This document shows positions 1 through 6,776 of a DNA stretch of 8,851 nucleotides, piece by piece. Every line of letters starts with the position of its first letter. Position 1 is the first letter of the stretch. The notes under the pieces were generated by a model. That model did no database searches. It saw nothing but the letters and a program-made list of their open reading frames with translations, and was not told the DNA's origin. Source of the stretch: an uncultured Granulicatella sp. (GTDB lineage Bacteria > Bacillota > Bacilli > Lactobacillales > Aerococcaceae); contig URWJ01000055.1 of NCBI GenBank assembly GCA_900551535.1, positions 1-8,851 on the forward strand, given 5' to 3'. Made by a program: the position numbers and the translations under genes.

Positions 1-463
1 TGGTGCTACCGGAGATGCTTATCATATGACTGCTCCAAATCCTGACGGAAGTGGTGCTGGTAAAGCAATTCTACAAGCTATCGAAGAAGCAGGAGTGGCT
101 CCAAGTGAAGTGGACTATGTGAATGCTCACGGTACTGGTACTCCAGCAAACGATTCAGCTGAAACAACTTCAATTCGTTATGCGTTAAAAGAAGCTGCTG
201 ATAAGGTTCATGTTTCAAGTACAAAATCAATGACAGGACACTTATTAGGGGCTGCTGGTGCTATCGAAGCGATTGCCTGCGTGAAAGCAGTTGAGGAAGA
301 CTTCGTTCCACCAACGATTAATTTAACAGAGCAAGACGAAGCGTGTGATTTAAACGTAACTCCAAACGTTGGAGTTTCTACAAAAGTAGACGTAGCAATT
401 AGTAATTCGTTAGGTTTCGGCGGACATAATGCCGTAATCTGCGTGAAGAAATGGAAGGATTAA
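1..463 (+). CDS. fabF: 3-oxoacyl-[ACP] synthase II (partial, 3' end)
   Basis: This is the C-terminal part of the elongating condensing enzyme of type II fatty-acid synthesis, which joins malonyl-ACP to a growing acyl-ACP with loss of CO2. The reading frame is open from base 2, and about 153 residues are visible of roughly 410 usual for FabF. The catalytic cysteine lies upstream of the window. Both active-site histidines are visible: one in NAHGTGTPANDS (about 122-160) and one in STKSMTGHLLGAAGA (about 217-260). The C-terminal GFGGHNA motif of KAS II enzymes is at about 415-433. The gene ends TAA at 461-463, only 3 nt before accB, so it is part of the fab/acc operon. The remaining upstream fab genes (fabH, acpP, fabK, fabD, fabG in the usual streptococcal order) are presumably outside the window. 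The identification is firm. Confidence 0.97.
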   Translation, partial: GATGDAYHMTAPNPDGSGAGKAILQAIEEAGVAPSEVDYVNAHGTGTPANDSAETTSIRYALKEAADKVHVSSTKSMTGHLLGAAGAIEAIACVKAVEEDFVPPTINLTEQDEACDLNVTPNVGVSTKVDVAISNSLGFGGHNAVICVKKWKD

Positions 464-466
464 TAC

Positions 467-934
467 ATGAATGTAGAAGAAATTAAAGAACTAATGACTT
501 TGTTCAATGATTCAAACATGACTGAGTTTCATTTATCAAACGAAGAGTTCGAAGTGCAATTTAGTAAACGCGAGGAGTATCCTCAAGTCGTTTCTAATGC
601 CGTTGCACCCGTTGCAAACGTGGCAAGTCCAGTAGAAGCTGCACCAGTAAATGCCGCTCCTTCTGCTGAAGCTCAAGAAGCTCCACAAGTAGCAACAGAT
701 GCAAAATACATTACAAGCCCAATCGTTGGGGTGGTTTACTTACAATCTTCACCAGATGCAGATCCATTTGTACAAGTGGGTAAACAAATCACTTCAAACG
801 ACACTGTATGTATTGTCGAAGCAATGAAAATCATGAACGAAATTAAGAGCGACTTCAATGGTGAAGTTGTAGAAGTCCTAGTAGAAAACGGCCAAATGGT
901 TGATTTCGGACAAAAACTATTTGCGATTCGCTAA
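467..934 (+). CDS. accB: acetyl-CoA carboxylase biotin carboxyl carrier protein (BCCP)
   Basis: This is the biotin carrier subunit of acetyl-CoA carboxylase. Its biotin is carboxylated by AccC and then delivers CO2 to acetyl-CoA on the AccA/AccD carboxyltransferase. The protein has 155 residues, normal for BCCP. Residues 1-35 form the N-terminal helical segment. Residues about 45-78 form a flexible Ala/Pro/Val-rich linker. Residues about 80-155 form the biotinyl domain with the EAMKIMNE motif; K121 is the predicted biotinylated lysine. The thumb region between strands is present (about 93-101, SSPDADPFV). The ATG at 467 lies 3 nt after the fabF stop, with a GGAAGG ribosome binding site inside the last fabF codons, which implies translational coupling. 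Nothing is missing. Confidence 0.97.
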   Translation: MNVEEIKELMTLFNDSNMTEFHLSNEEFEVQFSKREEYPQVVSNAVAPVANVASPVEAAPVNAAPSAEAQEAPQVATDAKYITSPIVGVVYLQSSPDADPFVQVGKQITSNDTVCIVEAMKIMNEIKSDFNGEVVEVLVENGQMVDFGQKLFAIR

Positions 935-958
935 ACCCAATTTTAGGAGGAAATTAAG

Positions 959-1390
959 ATGAACATTATGACTGTAACTGACGTAGCTGAGTTAATCCCT
1001 AACCGTTACCCAATTTTATTTATTGACCGTGTAGATGAATTAGTACCAGGTGAGCACGTTGTGGCACGTAAAAACGTGACATTTAACGAAAGCTTCTTCC
1101 AAGGACATTTCCCTGGTGAACCTGTAATGCCTGGTGTGTTAATCGTTGAAGCATTAGCACAAGCTGGTTCAATCCCATTATTAAAACTTGATTCTTTCAA
1201 AGGAAAAACAGCTTACTTAGGTGGATTAAACAATGTTAAATTCCGTCAAAAAGTAACTCCAGGAGATGTGTTAACACTTCAAGTGGATATCGTTAAATTA
1301 AAAGAATATGCAGGAATCGGTAAAGGCGTTGCTTATGTCGATGGTAAGAAAGTCGCAGAAGCTGAATTAACCTTTATTATTGGACGTTAA
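959..1390 (+). CDS. fabZ: 3-hydroxyacyl-[ACP] dehydratase FabZ
   Basis: This cytoplasmic hot-dog-fold enzyme dehydrates 3-hydroxyacyl-ACP to trans-2-enoyl-ACP in the elongation cycle. It has 143 residues, the usual FabZ length. The hallmark GHFPGEPVMPGVLIVEALAQ occupies residues 49-68, with catalytic His50 and Glu64 in the expected positions. An upstream NRYPILFIDRV segment (15-25) is also typical of FabZ. Its lack of an additional FabA-type signature and its place inside the acc genes argue for FabZ rather than the isomerising FabA. The start at 959 is preceded by a perfect AGGAGG at 945-950. An in-frame ATG at 968 is less well spaced. The gene lies 24 nt after accB and 4 nt before the accC ATG. 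Confidence 0.97.
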   Translation: MNIMTVTDVAELIPNRYPILFIDRVDELVPGEHVVARKNVTFNESFFQGHFPGEPVMPGVLIVEALAQAGSIPLLKLDSFKGKTAYLGGLNNVKFRQKVTPGDVLTLQVDIVKLKEYAGIGKGVAYVDGKKVAEAELTFIIGR

Positions 1391-1394
1391 GCCT

Positions 1395-2765
1395 ATGTTT
1401 AATAGAGTACTAATCGCAAACCGTGGAGAGATTGCTTGCCGTATTATTCGTGCTTGTCGTGAGTTAGGAATTGAATCGGTAGCAGTCTATTCCCAAGCGG
1501 ATAAAGATGCTCTACATGTACAATTAGCAGACCATGCCGTTTGTATCGGACCCGCTGCCTCAAAAGATTCTTATTTAAAGGTTGAAAATATTTTGAGTGC
1601 TGCTGTTACAACAGGGGCACAAGCGATTCACCCAGGGTTTGGATTCTTATCGGAAAATGCCAAATTTGCCAAAATGTGTGCGGAATGCAATATCACTTTC
1701 ATTGGACCTTCAAGCGAAGTCATTTCTCAAATGGGGGATAAAGCAGAAGCACGTAAGCAAATGATTGCGGCCAATGTACCCGTAATTCCTGGTAGTGATG
1801 ATGTAGTTGAAACGGTTGAAGAAGGAATCGAACTTGCCAAGCGTATCGGGTTCCCGCTTTTAATTAAGGCGGTTGCCGGTGGTGGCGGTAAAGGGATTCG
1901 TCGCGTTGAAACTGTTGAAGAATTTGAACATCAATTCGTAACAGCACGTCAAGAAGCCTTACAAGCCTTCGGAAATGCTGATGTGTACATGGAACGTATT
2001 ATTTATCCAGCAAAACATATTGAATTTCAAATTTTAGCCGATCAACACGGAAATGTAGTTCACCTAGGAGAACGTGACTGTTCGCTTCAACGTAAAAATC
2101 AAAAGATTATTGAAGAAGCACCAAGTCCATCTCTATCTCCCGAGCTTAGAAGAGAAATGGGAGAGGCTGCTGTACGTGCTGCTAAGGCAGTCGGCTATCA
2201 AAACGCAGGAACAATTGAGTTTCTTGTGGATGAAGAAAAACATTTCTATTTCATGGAAATGAACACGCGTATTCAAGTAGAACATCCAATTACGGAAATG
2301 ATTACGAATGTGGATCTTGTGCAACAACAAATTAAAATTGCTGCAGGAGAAGAGTTACCATTTACGCAAGAGGATATTACTTTCGAAGGTCATGCGATTG
2401 AATGTCGTTTAAACGCTGAAAATCCATTTGAAGGCTTCCGTCCTTCTCCAGGGAAAGTAACGTTCTTACACCAACCTGTTGGCGGTATGGGCGTTCGTAT
2501 TGAATCCGCATTGTATACAGGATATCAAATTCCACCATTCTACGATTCGATGTTAACCAAACTAATCGCACATGGTAAAACACGTGAAGAAGCGATTCTT
2601 CGCATGAAACGTATGCTCTTTGAACTCGTAGTAGAAGGTGTCGATACTAACCAAGAATTCGTTGAAGATTTATTAGATTCACCAGCATTTAGACGCGGAG
2701 ATTATACAACTGCGTATGTTGAAACTGAATTTTTGAAACAGTGGAATCAACCAAAAGAGAAATAG
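1395..2765 (+). CDS. accC: acetyl-CoA carboxylase biotin carboxylase subunit
   Basis: This ATP-grasp enzyme carboxylates the biotin on AccB using ATP and bicarbonate. With the ATG at 1395 the protein has 456 residues. Key residues then fall exactly on the E. coli AccC numbers: K116, K159, K238, E288, N290, R292, E296 and R338. This supports the start at 1395 over an in-frame TTG at 1380. Visible motifs are the N-terminal FNRVLIANRGEIACR (2-16), the glycine-rich ATP lid AGGGGKGIR (161-169), LGERDCSLQRKNQK (224-237), and the catalytic MNTRIQVEHPITE (289-301). No good Shine-Dalgarno sequence precedes 1395. The fabZ stop is only 4 nt upstream, so translation is probably coupled to fabZ. The C-terminal domain is complete and ends near residue 445, followed by a short polar tail. 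Confidence 0.97.
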   Translation: MFNRVLIANRGEIACRIIRACRELGIESVAVYSQADKDALHVQLADHAVCIGPAASKDSYLKVENILSAAVTTGAQAIHPGFGFLSENAKFAKMCAECNITFIGPSSEVISQMGDKAEARKQMIAANVPVIPGSDDVVETVEEGIELAKRIGFPLLIKAVAGGGGKGIRRVETVEEFEHQFVTARQEALQAFGNADVYMERIIYPAKHIEFQILADQHGNVVHLGERDCSLQRKNQKIIEEAPSPSLSPELRREMGEAAVRAAKAVGYQNAGTIEFLVDEEKHFYFMEMNTRIQVEHPITEMITNVDLVQQQIKIAAGEELPFTQEDITFEGHAIECRLNAENPFEGFRPSPGKVTFLHQPVGGMGVRIESALYTGYQIPPFYDSMLTKLIAHGKTREEAILRMKRMLFELVVEGVDTNQEFVEDLLDSPAFRRGDYTTAYVETEFLKQWNQPKEK

Positions 2766-2790
2766 AATGATTTAGTAAAGGAGTGATTAG

Positions 2791-3651
2791 ATGGGTCTGT
2801 TTAGAAAACGGTCGTATATCACTATTAATCGTACCAAAGTAGACTTATCTGAACAGTCTGAGTTACCTACAGTTCCGGATGGGAAATGGGTGAAATGTTC
2901 TTCTTGTGACAAGATTGTCTACAAAGAGGATTTAGGATCCTTAAAAGTTTGTCCGCACTGTGATGCTCATTTTAGAATTAATGCGGCTGAACGATTAGCC
3001 ATTACGGTAGATACTTTCCAAGAACTCTTTGAGGATGAAAAACCAAAAGTGGATGTAGCCTTTCCTGGGTACGAAGCAAAATTGGAGAAAGCCTCAAAAG
3101 TAGCCAAAGAAAATGAAGCTGTAACAGTCGGTGTGGCAACGATTGGGGAAGAATCCTTTATTTGCTGCGTCATGAACTCATTCTTCATGATGGGGTCAAT
3201 GGGACAAGTCGTTGGTGAGAAAATCACGAAGGCTTTCCAAGAAGGAATCAAACGCCAATTGCCAGTTGTGATTTTTACCGCTTCGGGTGGTGCCAGAATG
3301 CAAGAAGGAATCTTTTCTCTCATGCAAATGGCGAAAATCTCAGGAGCTGTGGAAGAACACCATCAAGCTGGATTATTCTATTTAACAGTATTGACGGATC
3401 CAACAACAGGAGGCGTCACTGCAAGCTTTGCAATGCAAGGCGACATTATTTTAGCAGAACCAAAAGCTATCGTTGGATTTGCTGGAAAACGTGTTGTGGA
3501 ACAAACCATGAACCAAAAACTTCCAGATGATTTCCAACAAGCAGAAACTGTTCTTGAACAAGGATTTATCGATGCGGTTGTTCACCGTAAGGAAATGAAG
3601 AAGATGATTCATCGTCTACTTGTCCTTCATGGAAAGGGGTCGAATGCATGA
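2791..3651 (+). CDS. accD: acetyl-CoA carboxylase carboxyltransferase subunit beta
   Basis: This is the beta subunit of the AccA2D2 carboxyltransferase, which moves CO2 from carboxybiotin-AccB to acetyl-CoA to give malonyl-CoA. It has 286 residues, normal for the family. The N-terminal four-cysteine zinc ribbon is visible: C36-x2-C39 and C54-x2-C57. The crotonase-like core follows, with SGGARMQEG (165-173) and DPTTGGVTASFA (203-214), which contribute acyl-CoA binding and oxyanion-hole loops, and GFAGKRVVEQT (229-239). AAAGGAG at 2777-2783 precedes the ATG at normal spacing. The stop codon overlaps the accA start in an ATGA arrangement (3648-3651), which favours equal synthesis of the two subunits. 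Confidence 0.97.
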   Translation: MGLFRKRSYITINRTKVDLSEQSELPTVPDGKWVKCSSCDKIVYKEDLGSLKVCPHCDAHFRINAAERLAITVDTFQELFEDEKPKVDVAFPGYEAKLEKASKVAKENEAVTVGVATIGEESFICCVMNSFFMMGSMGQVVGEKITKAFQEGIKRQLPVVIFTASGGARMQEGIFSLMQMAKISGAVEEHHQAGLFYLTVLTDPTTGGVTASFAMQGDIILAEPKAIVGFAGKRVVEQTMNQKLPDDFQQAETVLEQGFIDAVVHRKEMKKMIHRLLVLHGKGSNA

Positions 3652-4415
3652 AACCAATGAAAATTGTTGCGTTGGCACGTGATGTGAAACGTCCAACCAC
3701 AAAAGAATGGATTAACGCCGTATTTGACGACTTTATTGAATTACACGGTGATCGTTACTATGCCGATGATAAAGCTCTTGTAGGTGGAATTGCGACATTA
3801 AACGGCAAGCCTGTTACGGTGATTGGGATGGAGAAGGGGCATACGCTTCAAGAAAACCTGAAGACAAACTTCGGACAAGTCCATCCAGAAGGATACCGTA
3901 AGAGTGCGCGTTTGATGAAACAAGCTGAGAAGTTTAATCGTCCTGTTGTGACGTTTATTAACACAGCTGGTGCATTCTGCGGGGCAACTGCAGAAGAACG
4001 TGGGATTGGTGAAGCCATCGCGGATAATCTTCGTATTATGAGCCACTTGAAAGTTCCGATTATTGCCATTCTTTGTGGTGAAGGCGGAAGTGGTGGTGCA
4101 TTAGCGCTTGCTGTTGCCAATGAAGTCTGGATGATGGAATATGCGATGTATTCAATTCTTTCTCCAGAAGGATTTGCGTCCATCTTGTGGAAAGATGGTT
4201 CTAAGGCTAGTCAAGCCGCTGAACTTATGAAATTTACAAGTAAGGATTTGTTGGTGCAAAAGATTGTAGACCGCATTATTCCAGAAAAGAAAAAGACAAA
4301 TGAAGAGATTGCTTTAGATATGAGAGAACAATTAGAAGTTCAATTAAATGATTGGTCACAGAAATCGAAAGAAGAAATTGTAAGCCAACGTTTAGAGCGA
4401 TTTAATCAATATTAG
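3648..4415 (+). CDS. accA: acetyl-CoA carboxylase carboxyltransferase subunit alpha
   Basis: This is the alpha subunit of the carboxyltransferase and partner of AccD. The 255 residues match the short form found in Lactobacillales; the E. coli protein is about 319. Motifs are TNFGQVHPEGYRKSARLMKQAEKF (starting at T73), the oxyanion-hole glycine-rich loop GEGGSGGALALAVANEVWM (144-162) and LSPEGFASILWKDG (171-184). At residues 106-114 the protein reads TAGAFCGAT where streptococcal homologues usually read TAGAYPG, so a proline is replaced by cysteine near the active site. The ATG at 3648 overlaps the accD stop by 4 nt and has GGAAAGGGG at 3631-3639. A second in-frame ATG lies at 3657. A terminator begins about 17 nt after the stop, so this is the last gene of the fab/acc operon. 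Confidence 0.96.
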   Translation: MKPMKIVALARDVKRPTTKEWINAVFDDFIELHGDRYYADDKALVGGIATLNGKPVTVIGMEKGHTLQENLKTNFGQVHPEGYRKSARLMKQAEKFNRPVVTFINTAGAFCGATAEERGIGEAIADNLRIMSHLKVPIIAILCGEGGSGGALALAVANEVWMMEYAMYSILSPEGFASILWKDGSKASQAAELMKFTSKDLLVQKIVDRIIPEKKKTNEEIALDMREQLEVQLNDWSQKSKEEIVSQRLERFNQY

Positions 4416-4432
4416 AATTTGATGAAAATTCC

Positions 4433-4465
4433 AAGGAGCCTGACTTTTTTGTTAGGCTCTTTTTT
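4433..4465 (+). terminator. rho-independent terminator after accA
   Basis: The stem GAGCCTGAC (4436-4444) pairs with GTTAGGCTC (4451-4459) with one G-U pair, around a T6 loop. It can be extended outwards by G-U and A-U pairs (4433-4435 with 4460-4462). A run of T follows at 4460-4465. It closes the fab/acc operon. Its T tract runs into the pepP promoter. Confidence 0.9.
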
Positions 4466-4473
4466 GTTATACT
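4445..4473 (+). promoter_or_regulatory. predicted sigma-A promoter of pepP, extended -10
   Basis: An extended -10 element TGTTATACT is seen (TG at 4465-4466, TATACT at 4468-4473). The position 17 bp upstream is only a T run (4445-4450, the terminator loop), so the -35 is poor and the TG extension probably compensates. Transcription would start near 4480, about 25 nt before the pepP ATG. This is inferred from the sequence only. Confidence 0.6.
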
Positions 4474-4504
4474 AGAGTTATCATTTTCATTGGAGGGAAC
4501 AATT

Positions 4505-5566
4505 ATGACACGTTTAGAAAAAGTAAGAAATTCCATGAAAGAACAAGAAATTGATGGACTTATTGTTTATAGCCCATACAATTTACGTTATTTAGCAAAC
4601 TTTACAGGAACAACAGGGTTTGCATTAATCACGTTGACAGATGCTTATTTTGTAACAGATGCACGTTACACACAACAAGCACAACAACAAGCAAAAGGCT
4701 TCCATGTGATTGAACATAAGACAGGTTGGGTTCCAGCGTTTGAAAAAATTATTCGTGAAAACAACTTAAAATTTGTGGGATTTGAAGCAGATCATGTTTC
4801 AGTTTCACAATTAGAAATCTTCGAAGATGCGTTTGATACAGCATTAATTCCAACACAAAACATTGTAGAAAAAATTCGTGAAGTCAAAGATGAAGGAGAA
4901 ATCCAAACTATTCGTGAAGCTTGCCGTATTTCAGATGCTGCATTCTTACACATCTTAGATTTCATTAAACCAGGTGTGACTGAAATCCAAGTAGCAAATG
5001 AATTAGACTTCTATATGCGTGGACTTGGAGCAAGCGGGGTTTCATTTGATACGATTATCGCAAGTGGTGTTCGTTCTTCAATGCCTCACGGTGTTGCGAG
5101 TGCTAAAGTCATCGAAAGTGGAGACTTAGTAACACTTGACTTTGGTTGCTACTACAATGGTTATGTATCTGATATGACTAGAACAATTGCTGTTGGTGAG
5201 CCAATCGACCAATTAAAAGAAATTCACGATGTTGTTTTACAAGCTCAATTAAAAGTTAGTGAAGCAGCAGGTCCTGGTAAAACAGGGGTAGAATTAGACA
5301 AGATTGCTCGTGACTACATTGCTAGCCGTGGTTATGGCGAATACTTCACTCACTCAACAGGACATGGTATCGGTCTTGAAATTCACGAAGCACCAAACGT
5401 TTCTCGTATTGCGACACAAGCATTTGTTCCAGGAAACGTGATTACAAATGAACCAGGAGTTTACTTACCAGGTATCGGAGGAGTTCGTATCGAAGACGAT
5501 ATTATTATTACTGAAACTGGTGGCGAAGTGATTCAAAAAGTTCCTCGTGAACTCATTATTCTCTAA
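4505..5566 (+). CDS. pepP: Xaa-Pro aminopeptidase, M24 family
   Basis: This is a cytoplasmic dimetal peptidase of the M24B 'pita-bread' family, which removes an N-terminal residue preceding proline. Starting at ATG 4505 it has 353 residues. Residues 1-125 form a creatinase-like N-terminal domain and about 130-353 the catalytic domain. All five metal ligands are visible: D212, D223, H287, E316 and E330. They lie in LDFGCYYNGYVSDMTR, HSTGHGIGLEIHE, NEPGVYLPG and VRIEDD. H195 and H294 match the conserved substrate-binding histidines. The start at 4505 is chosen because GGAGGG at 4492-4497 is well spaced for it; an in-frame TTG at 4490 would overlap that site. Whether the enzyme prefers Xaa-Pro dipeptides (PepQ-like) or longer peptides cannot be read from sequence with certainty. 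Size and the neighbouring asp23-nusB favour the YqhT/PepP type. No terminator follows. Confidence 0.92.
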   Translation: MTRLEKVRNSMKEQEIDGLIVYSPYNLRYLANFTGTTGFALITLTDAYFVTDARYTQQAQQQAKGFHVIEHKTGWVPAFEKIIRENNLKFVGFEADHVSVSQLEIFEDAFDTALIPTQNIVEKIREVKDEGEIQTIREACRISDAAFLHILDFIKPGVTEIQVANELDFYMRGLGASGVSFDTIIASGVRSSMPHGVASAKVIESGDLVTLDFGCYYNGYVSDMTRTIAVGEPIDQLKEIHDVVLQAQLKVSEAAGPGKTGVELDKIARDYIASRGYGEYFTHSTGHGIGLEIHEAPNVSRIATQAFVPGNVITNEPGVYLPGIGGVRIEDDIIITETGGEVIQKVPRELIIL

Positions 5567-5578
5567 AATAGACGGTAG

Positions 5579-5607
5579 TTGTGAGAATAGCTGTTTCATG
5601 GTAAACT
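5579..5607 (+). promoter_or_regulatory. predicted promoter of asp23-nusB
   Basis: TTGTGA (5579-5584) is separated by 17 bp from TAAACT (5602-5607), and TG at 5599-5600 makes an extended -10. Transcription would start near 5614, leaving a leader of about 50 nt. The leader contains a weak GAAAAT/ATTTTC inverted repeat (5619-5624, 5639-5644) whose role is unclear. As no terminator follows pepP, asp23 and nusB may also be read from the pepP promoter. Confidence 0.55.
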
Positions 5608-5666
5608 AAATGAGAATTGGAAAATCTTTTTATGAGTAATTTTCTATCAAACAGGGAGGTTACAAA

Positions 5667-6056
5667 ATGGAACAAAACAAAACATATTCTAAAGAACAAG
5701 AACTAGGTGCAATTGAGATTGCTCCTGAAGTTATCGAAAGTATTGCAGGTATTGTAGCTGCGCAAGTGGAAGGCTTCTATCCAGTTCCTGGATTCTTAAA
5801 CACTATTTTTGGTGGAAAACAATTATCTAAAGGAGCTTATTTAACTGAAGAAAACGGATCATTCGTAATTGATATTTACGGAAATGTAGATTACGGTGTT
5901 TCAATTCCAAAAACAGCTCTATTATTGCAAAATAAAATTAAAGAACAATTATTATTCAGCTGTGAATTAGTGATTTCACAAGTGAATGTTCACGTTCAAG
6001 AAATTTTACCAGTGCATCACGAAGATGCAGAATTATTTGAATTGGGGGATGAATAG
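5667..6056 (+). CDS. Asp23/Gls24 family protein (YqhY-like)
   Basis: This is a small cytoplasmic protein of the Asp23 (alkaline shock protein, DUF322) family, 129 residues. The family core runs from about residue 14 to 115 (AIEIAPEVIESIAGIVAAQV at 15-34, then alternating strands and a C-terminal amphipathic stretch), followed by an acidic tail (EDAELFELGDE). GGGAGGT at 5654-5660 precedes the ATG. The stop TAG shares its last base with the nusB GTG. In B. subtilis the homologue YqhY is encoded with accB, accC and nusB, and its loss leads to suppressor mutations in acetyl-CoA carboxylase genes. The location of this gene just downstream of the acc genes fits a YqhY-type role in keeping malonyl-CoA synthesis in balance. 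That role is inferred from family and position, not from a motif. Confidence 0.9.
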   Translation: MEQNKTYSKEQELGAIEIAPEVIESIAGIVAAQVEGFYPVPGFLNTIFGGKQLSKGAYLTEENGSFVIDIYGNVDYGVSIPKTALLLQNKIKEQLLFSCELVISQVNVHVQEILPVHHEDAELFELGDE

Positions 6057-6517
6057 TGAGTCGTAAACCATTAAAAAGACGAGCACTACGAGTTTTGGCG
6101 ATTCAAGCCTTATACCAACTAGATGTGTCGCCTGAAATGCACATTGTAGATGCGCTTAGTCTTGCGTTGGAATGCTCAGAAGATTCACCTTATTCTATCG
6201 AAGCAATTACGGAAGAAGAGTTACTTAACGAAGTTCCAGAAATTGCGTACAGCATAGCATTAGTACGAGGAGTTAAAAATAACGTCGAGAAAATCGACGC
6301 GTTAATCGAAAAGTACTTAAAAGGATGGAAGCTAAACCGTATTGTCCGTTTAGACTTAATCATCATGCGAGTGGCTATCTTCGAAATGACTTCTCCAGAA
6401 TTAGAAGTTCCACAAACTGTAGCGTTAAACGAAGCAATTGAAATCGCAAAAACATACAGTGACGAAAAATCAGCGAAATTTATTAATGGTATCTTATCAA
6501 ACTTAGTAAACGGGTAA
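6056..6517 (+). CDS. nusB: transcription antitermination factor NusB
   Basis: This is an all-helical RNA-binding protein that, with NusE (S10), binds boxA RNA and supports antitermination on rRNA operons. It has 153 residues, normal length. The family signatures are the arginine-rich N-terminal helix RRALRVLAIQALYQLD (8-23), the central RGVKNNVEKIDALIEKYLKGW (71-91), LNRIVRLDLIIMRVAIFEM (93-111), and the C-terminal VALNEAIEIAKTYSDEKSAKFINGILSNLV (122-151). The start is GTG at 6056, overlapping the asp23 stop by one base. GGGGG at 6044-6048 gives the ribosome binding site, and the overlap implies coupled translation. In many Firmicutes folD follows nusB; here a terminator follows directly. Confidence 0.96.
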   Translation: MSRKPLKRRALRVLAIQALYQLDVSPEMHIVDALSLALECSEDSPYSIEAITEEELLNEVPEIAYSIALVRGVKNNVEKIDALIEKYLKGWKLNRIVRLDLIIMRVAIFEMTSPELEVPQTVALNEAIEIAKTYSDEKSAKFINGILSNLVNG

Positions 6518-6531
6518 GATTCTACTACACG

Positions 6532-6565
6532 AAGAGTCTGAAGCAACAGTTTCAGACTCTTTTTT
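6532..6565 (+). terminator. rho-independent terminator after nusB
   Basis: A perfect 11-bp stem, AAGAGTCTGAA (6532-6542) with TTCAGACTCTT (6551-6561), encloses an 8-nt loop. The T run ends at 6565. It closes the pepP-asp23-nusB unit, 14 nt after the nusB stop. Confidence 0.92.
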
Positions 6566-6570
6566 AAAAC

Positions 6571-6692
6571 AGGATGTGAGTCTTCGCGGTTAGAAATCGA
6601 CCACTGGACCAAACCAACGCAAGCATCGTTAAAAACGATGTGCGTATGGTTTGGGAAGTGGACGCGATTTCTGCGAAGACGAACTCAACTCC
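6571..6692 (+). repeat. palindromic repeat family, copy 1 (long form)
   Basis: This intergenic element can fold into a hairpin of about 100 nt. Paired blocks from outside inwards are: GTCTTCGC 6580-6587 with 6673-6680, AGAAATCG 6592-6599 with 6665-6672, CCACT 6601-6605 with 6657-6661, CCAAACCA 6609-6616 with 6647-6654, ACGCA 6617-6621 with 6641-6645, and CATCGTT 6624-6630 with 6634-6640, closing an AAA loop. This gives 41 bp interrupted by small bulges. Its left 30 nt (6571-6600) match the complement of 6831-6860 at 23 of 30 positions. Its right 37 nt (6654-6690) match the complement of 6786-6822 at 28 of 37. Neither alignment needs a gap. It starts 5 nt after the nusB terminator T run. It has no protein-coding features of its own. 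It may be a MITE/REP-like element or a structured RNA. Confidence 0.85.
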
Positions 6693-6737
6693 AGGATGTG
6701 TGGAAAGGCTTGAGTCTCTGCTTTTTCGAACGCAACT

Positions 6738-6776
6738 AGAAAGGACATCAGCAAATTTGCTGATGTCCTTTCTTTT
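6738..6776 (+). terminator. perfect 36-bp palindrome, terminator-like
   Basis: The left arm AGAAAGGACATCAGCAAA (6738-6755) is perfectly complementary to 6756-6773, and TTTT follows at 6773-6776. It looks like a strong rho-independent terminator for plus-strand transcription. On the minus strand the hairpin would also form, but the following bases (AGTTGCG) give no U tract, so termination of tehB here would be weaker. No plus-strand gene between the nusB terminator and this site explains it. It may back up that terminator, or end a short non-coding transcript. Confidence 0.75.

Noticed and set aside
1380..1394. TTG at 1380 as the accC start, giving MDVKP before MFNRV.
   Set aside because: It overlaps the fabZ coding end. 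Starting at ATG 1395 places all catalytic residues on the E. coli AccC numbers.
1006..4183. Several frames of 62-118 codons on either strand inside fabZ, accC, accD and accA.
   Set aside because: They lie entirely within conserved genes, lack ribosome binding sites and show no family motifs.
4490..4504. TTG at 4490 as the pepP start.
   Set aside because: It overlaps the GGAGGG ribosome binding site that is correctly spaced for ATG 4505.
5619..5644. A hairpin in the asp23 leader (GAAAAT/ATTTTC).
   Set aside because: Six A-T-rich pairs with a 14-nt loop are too weak to support as a regulatory structure.
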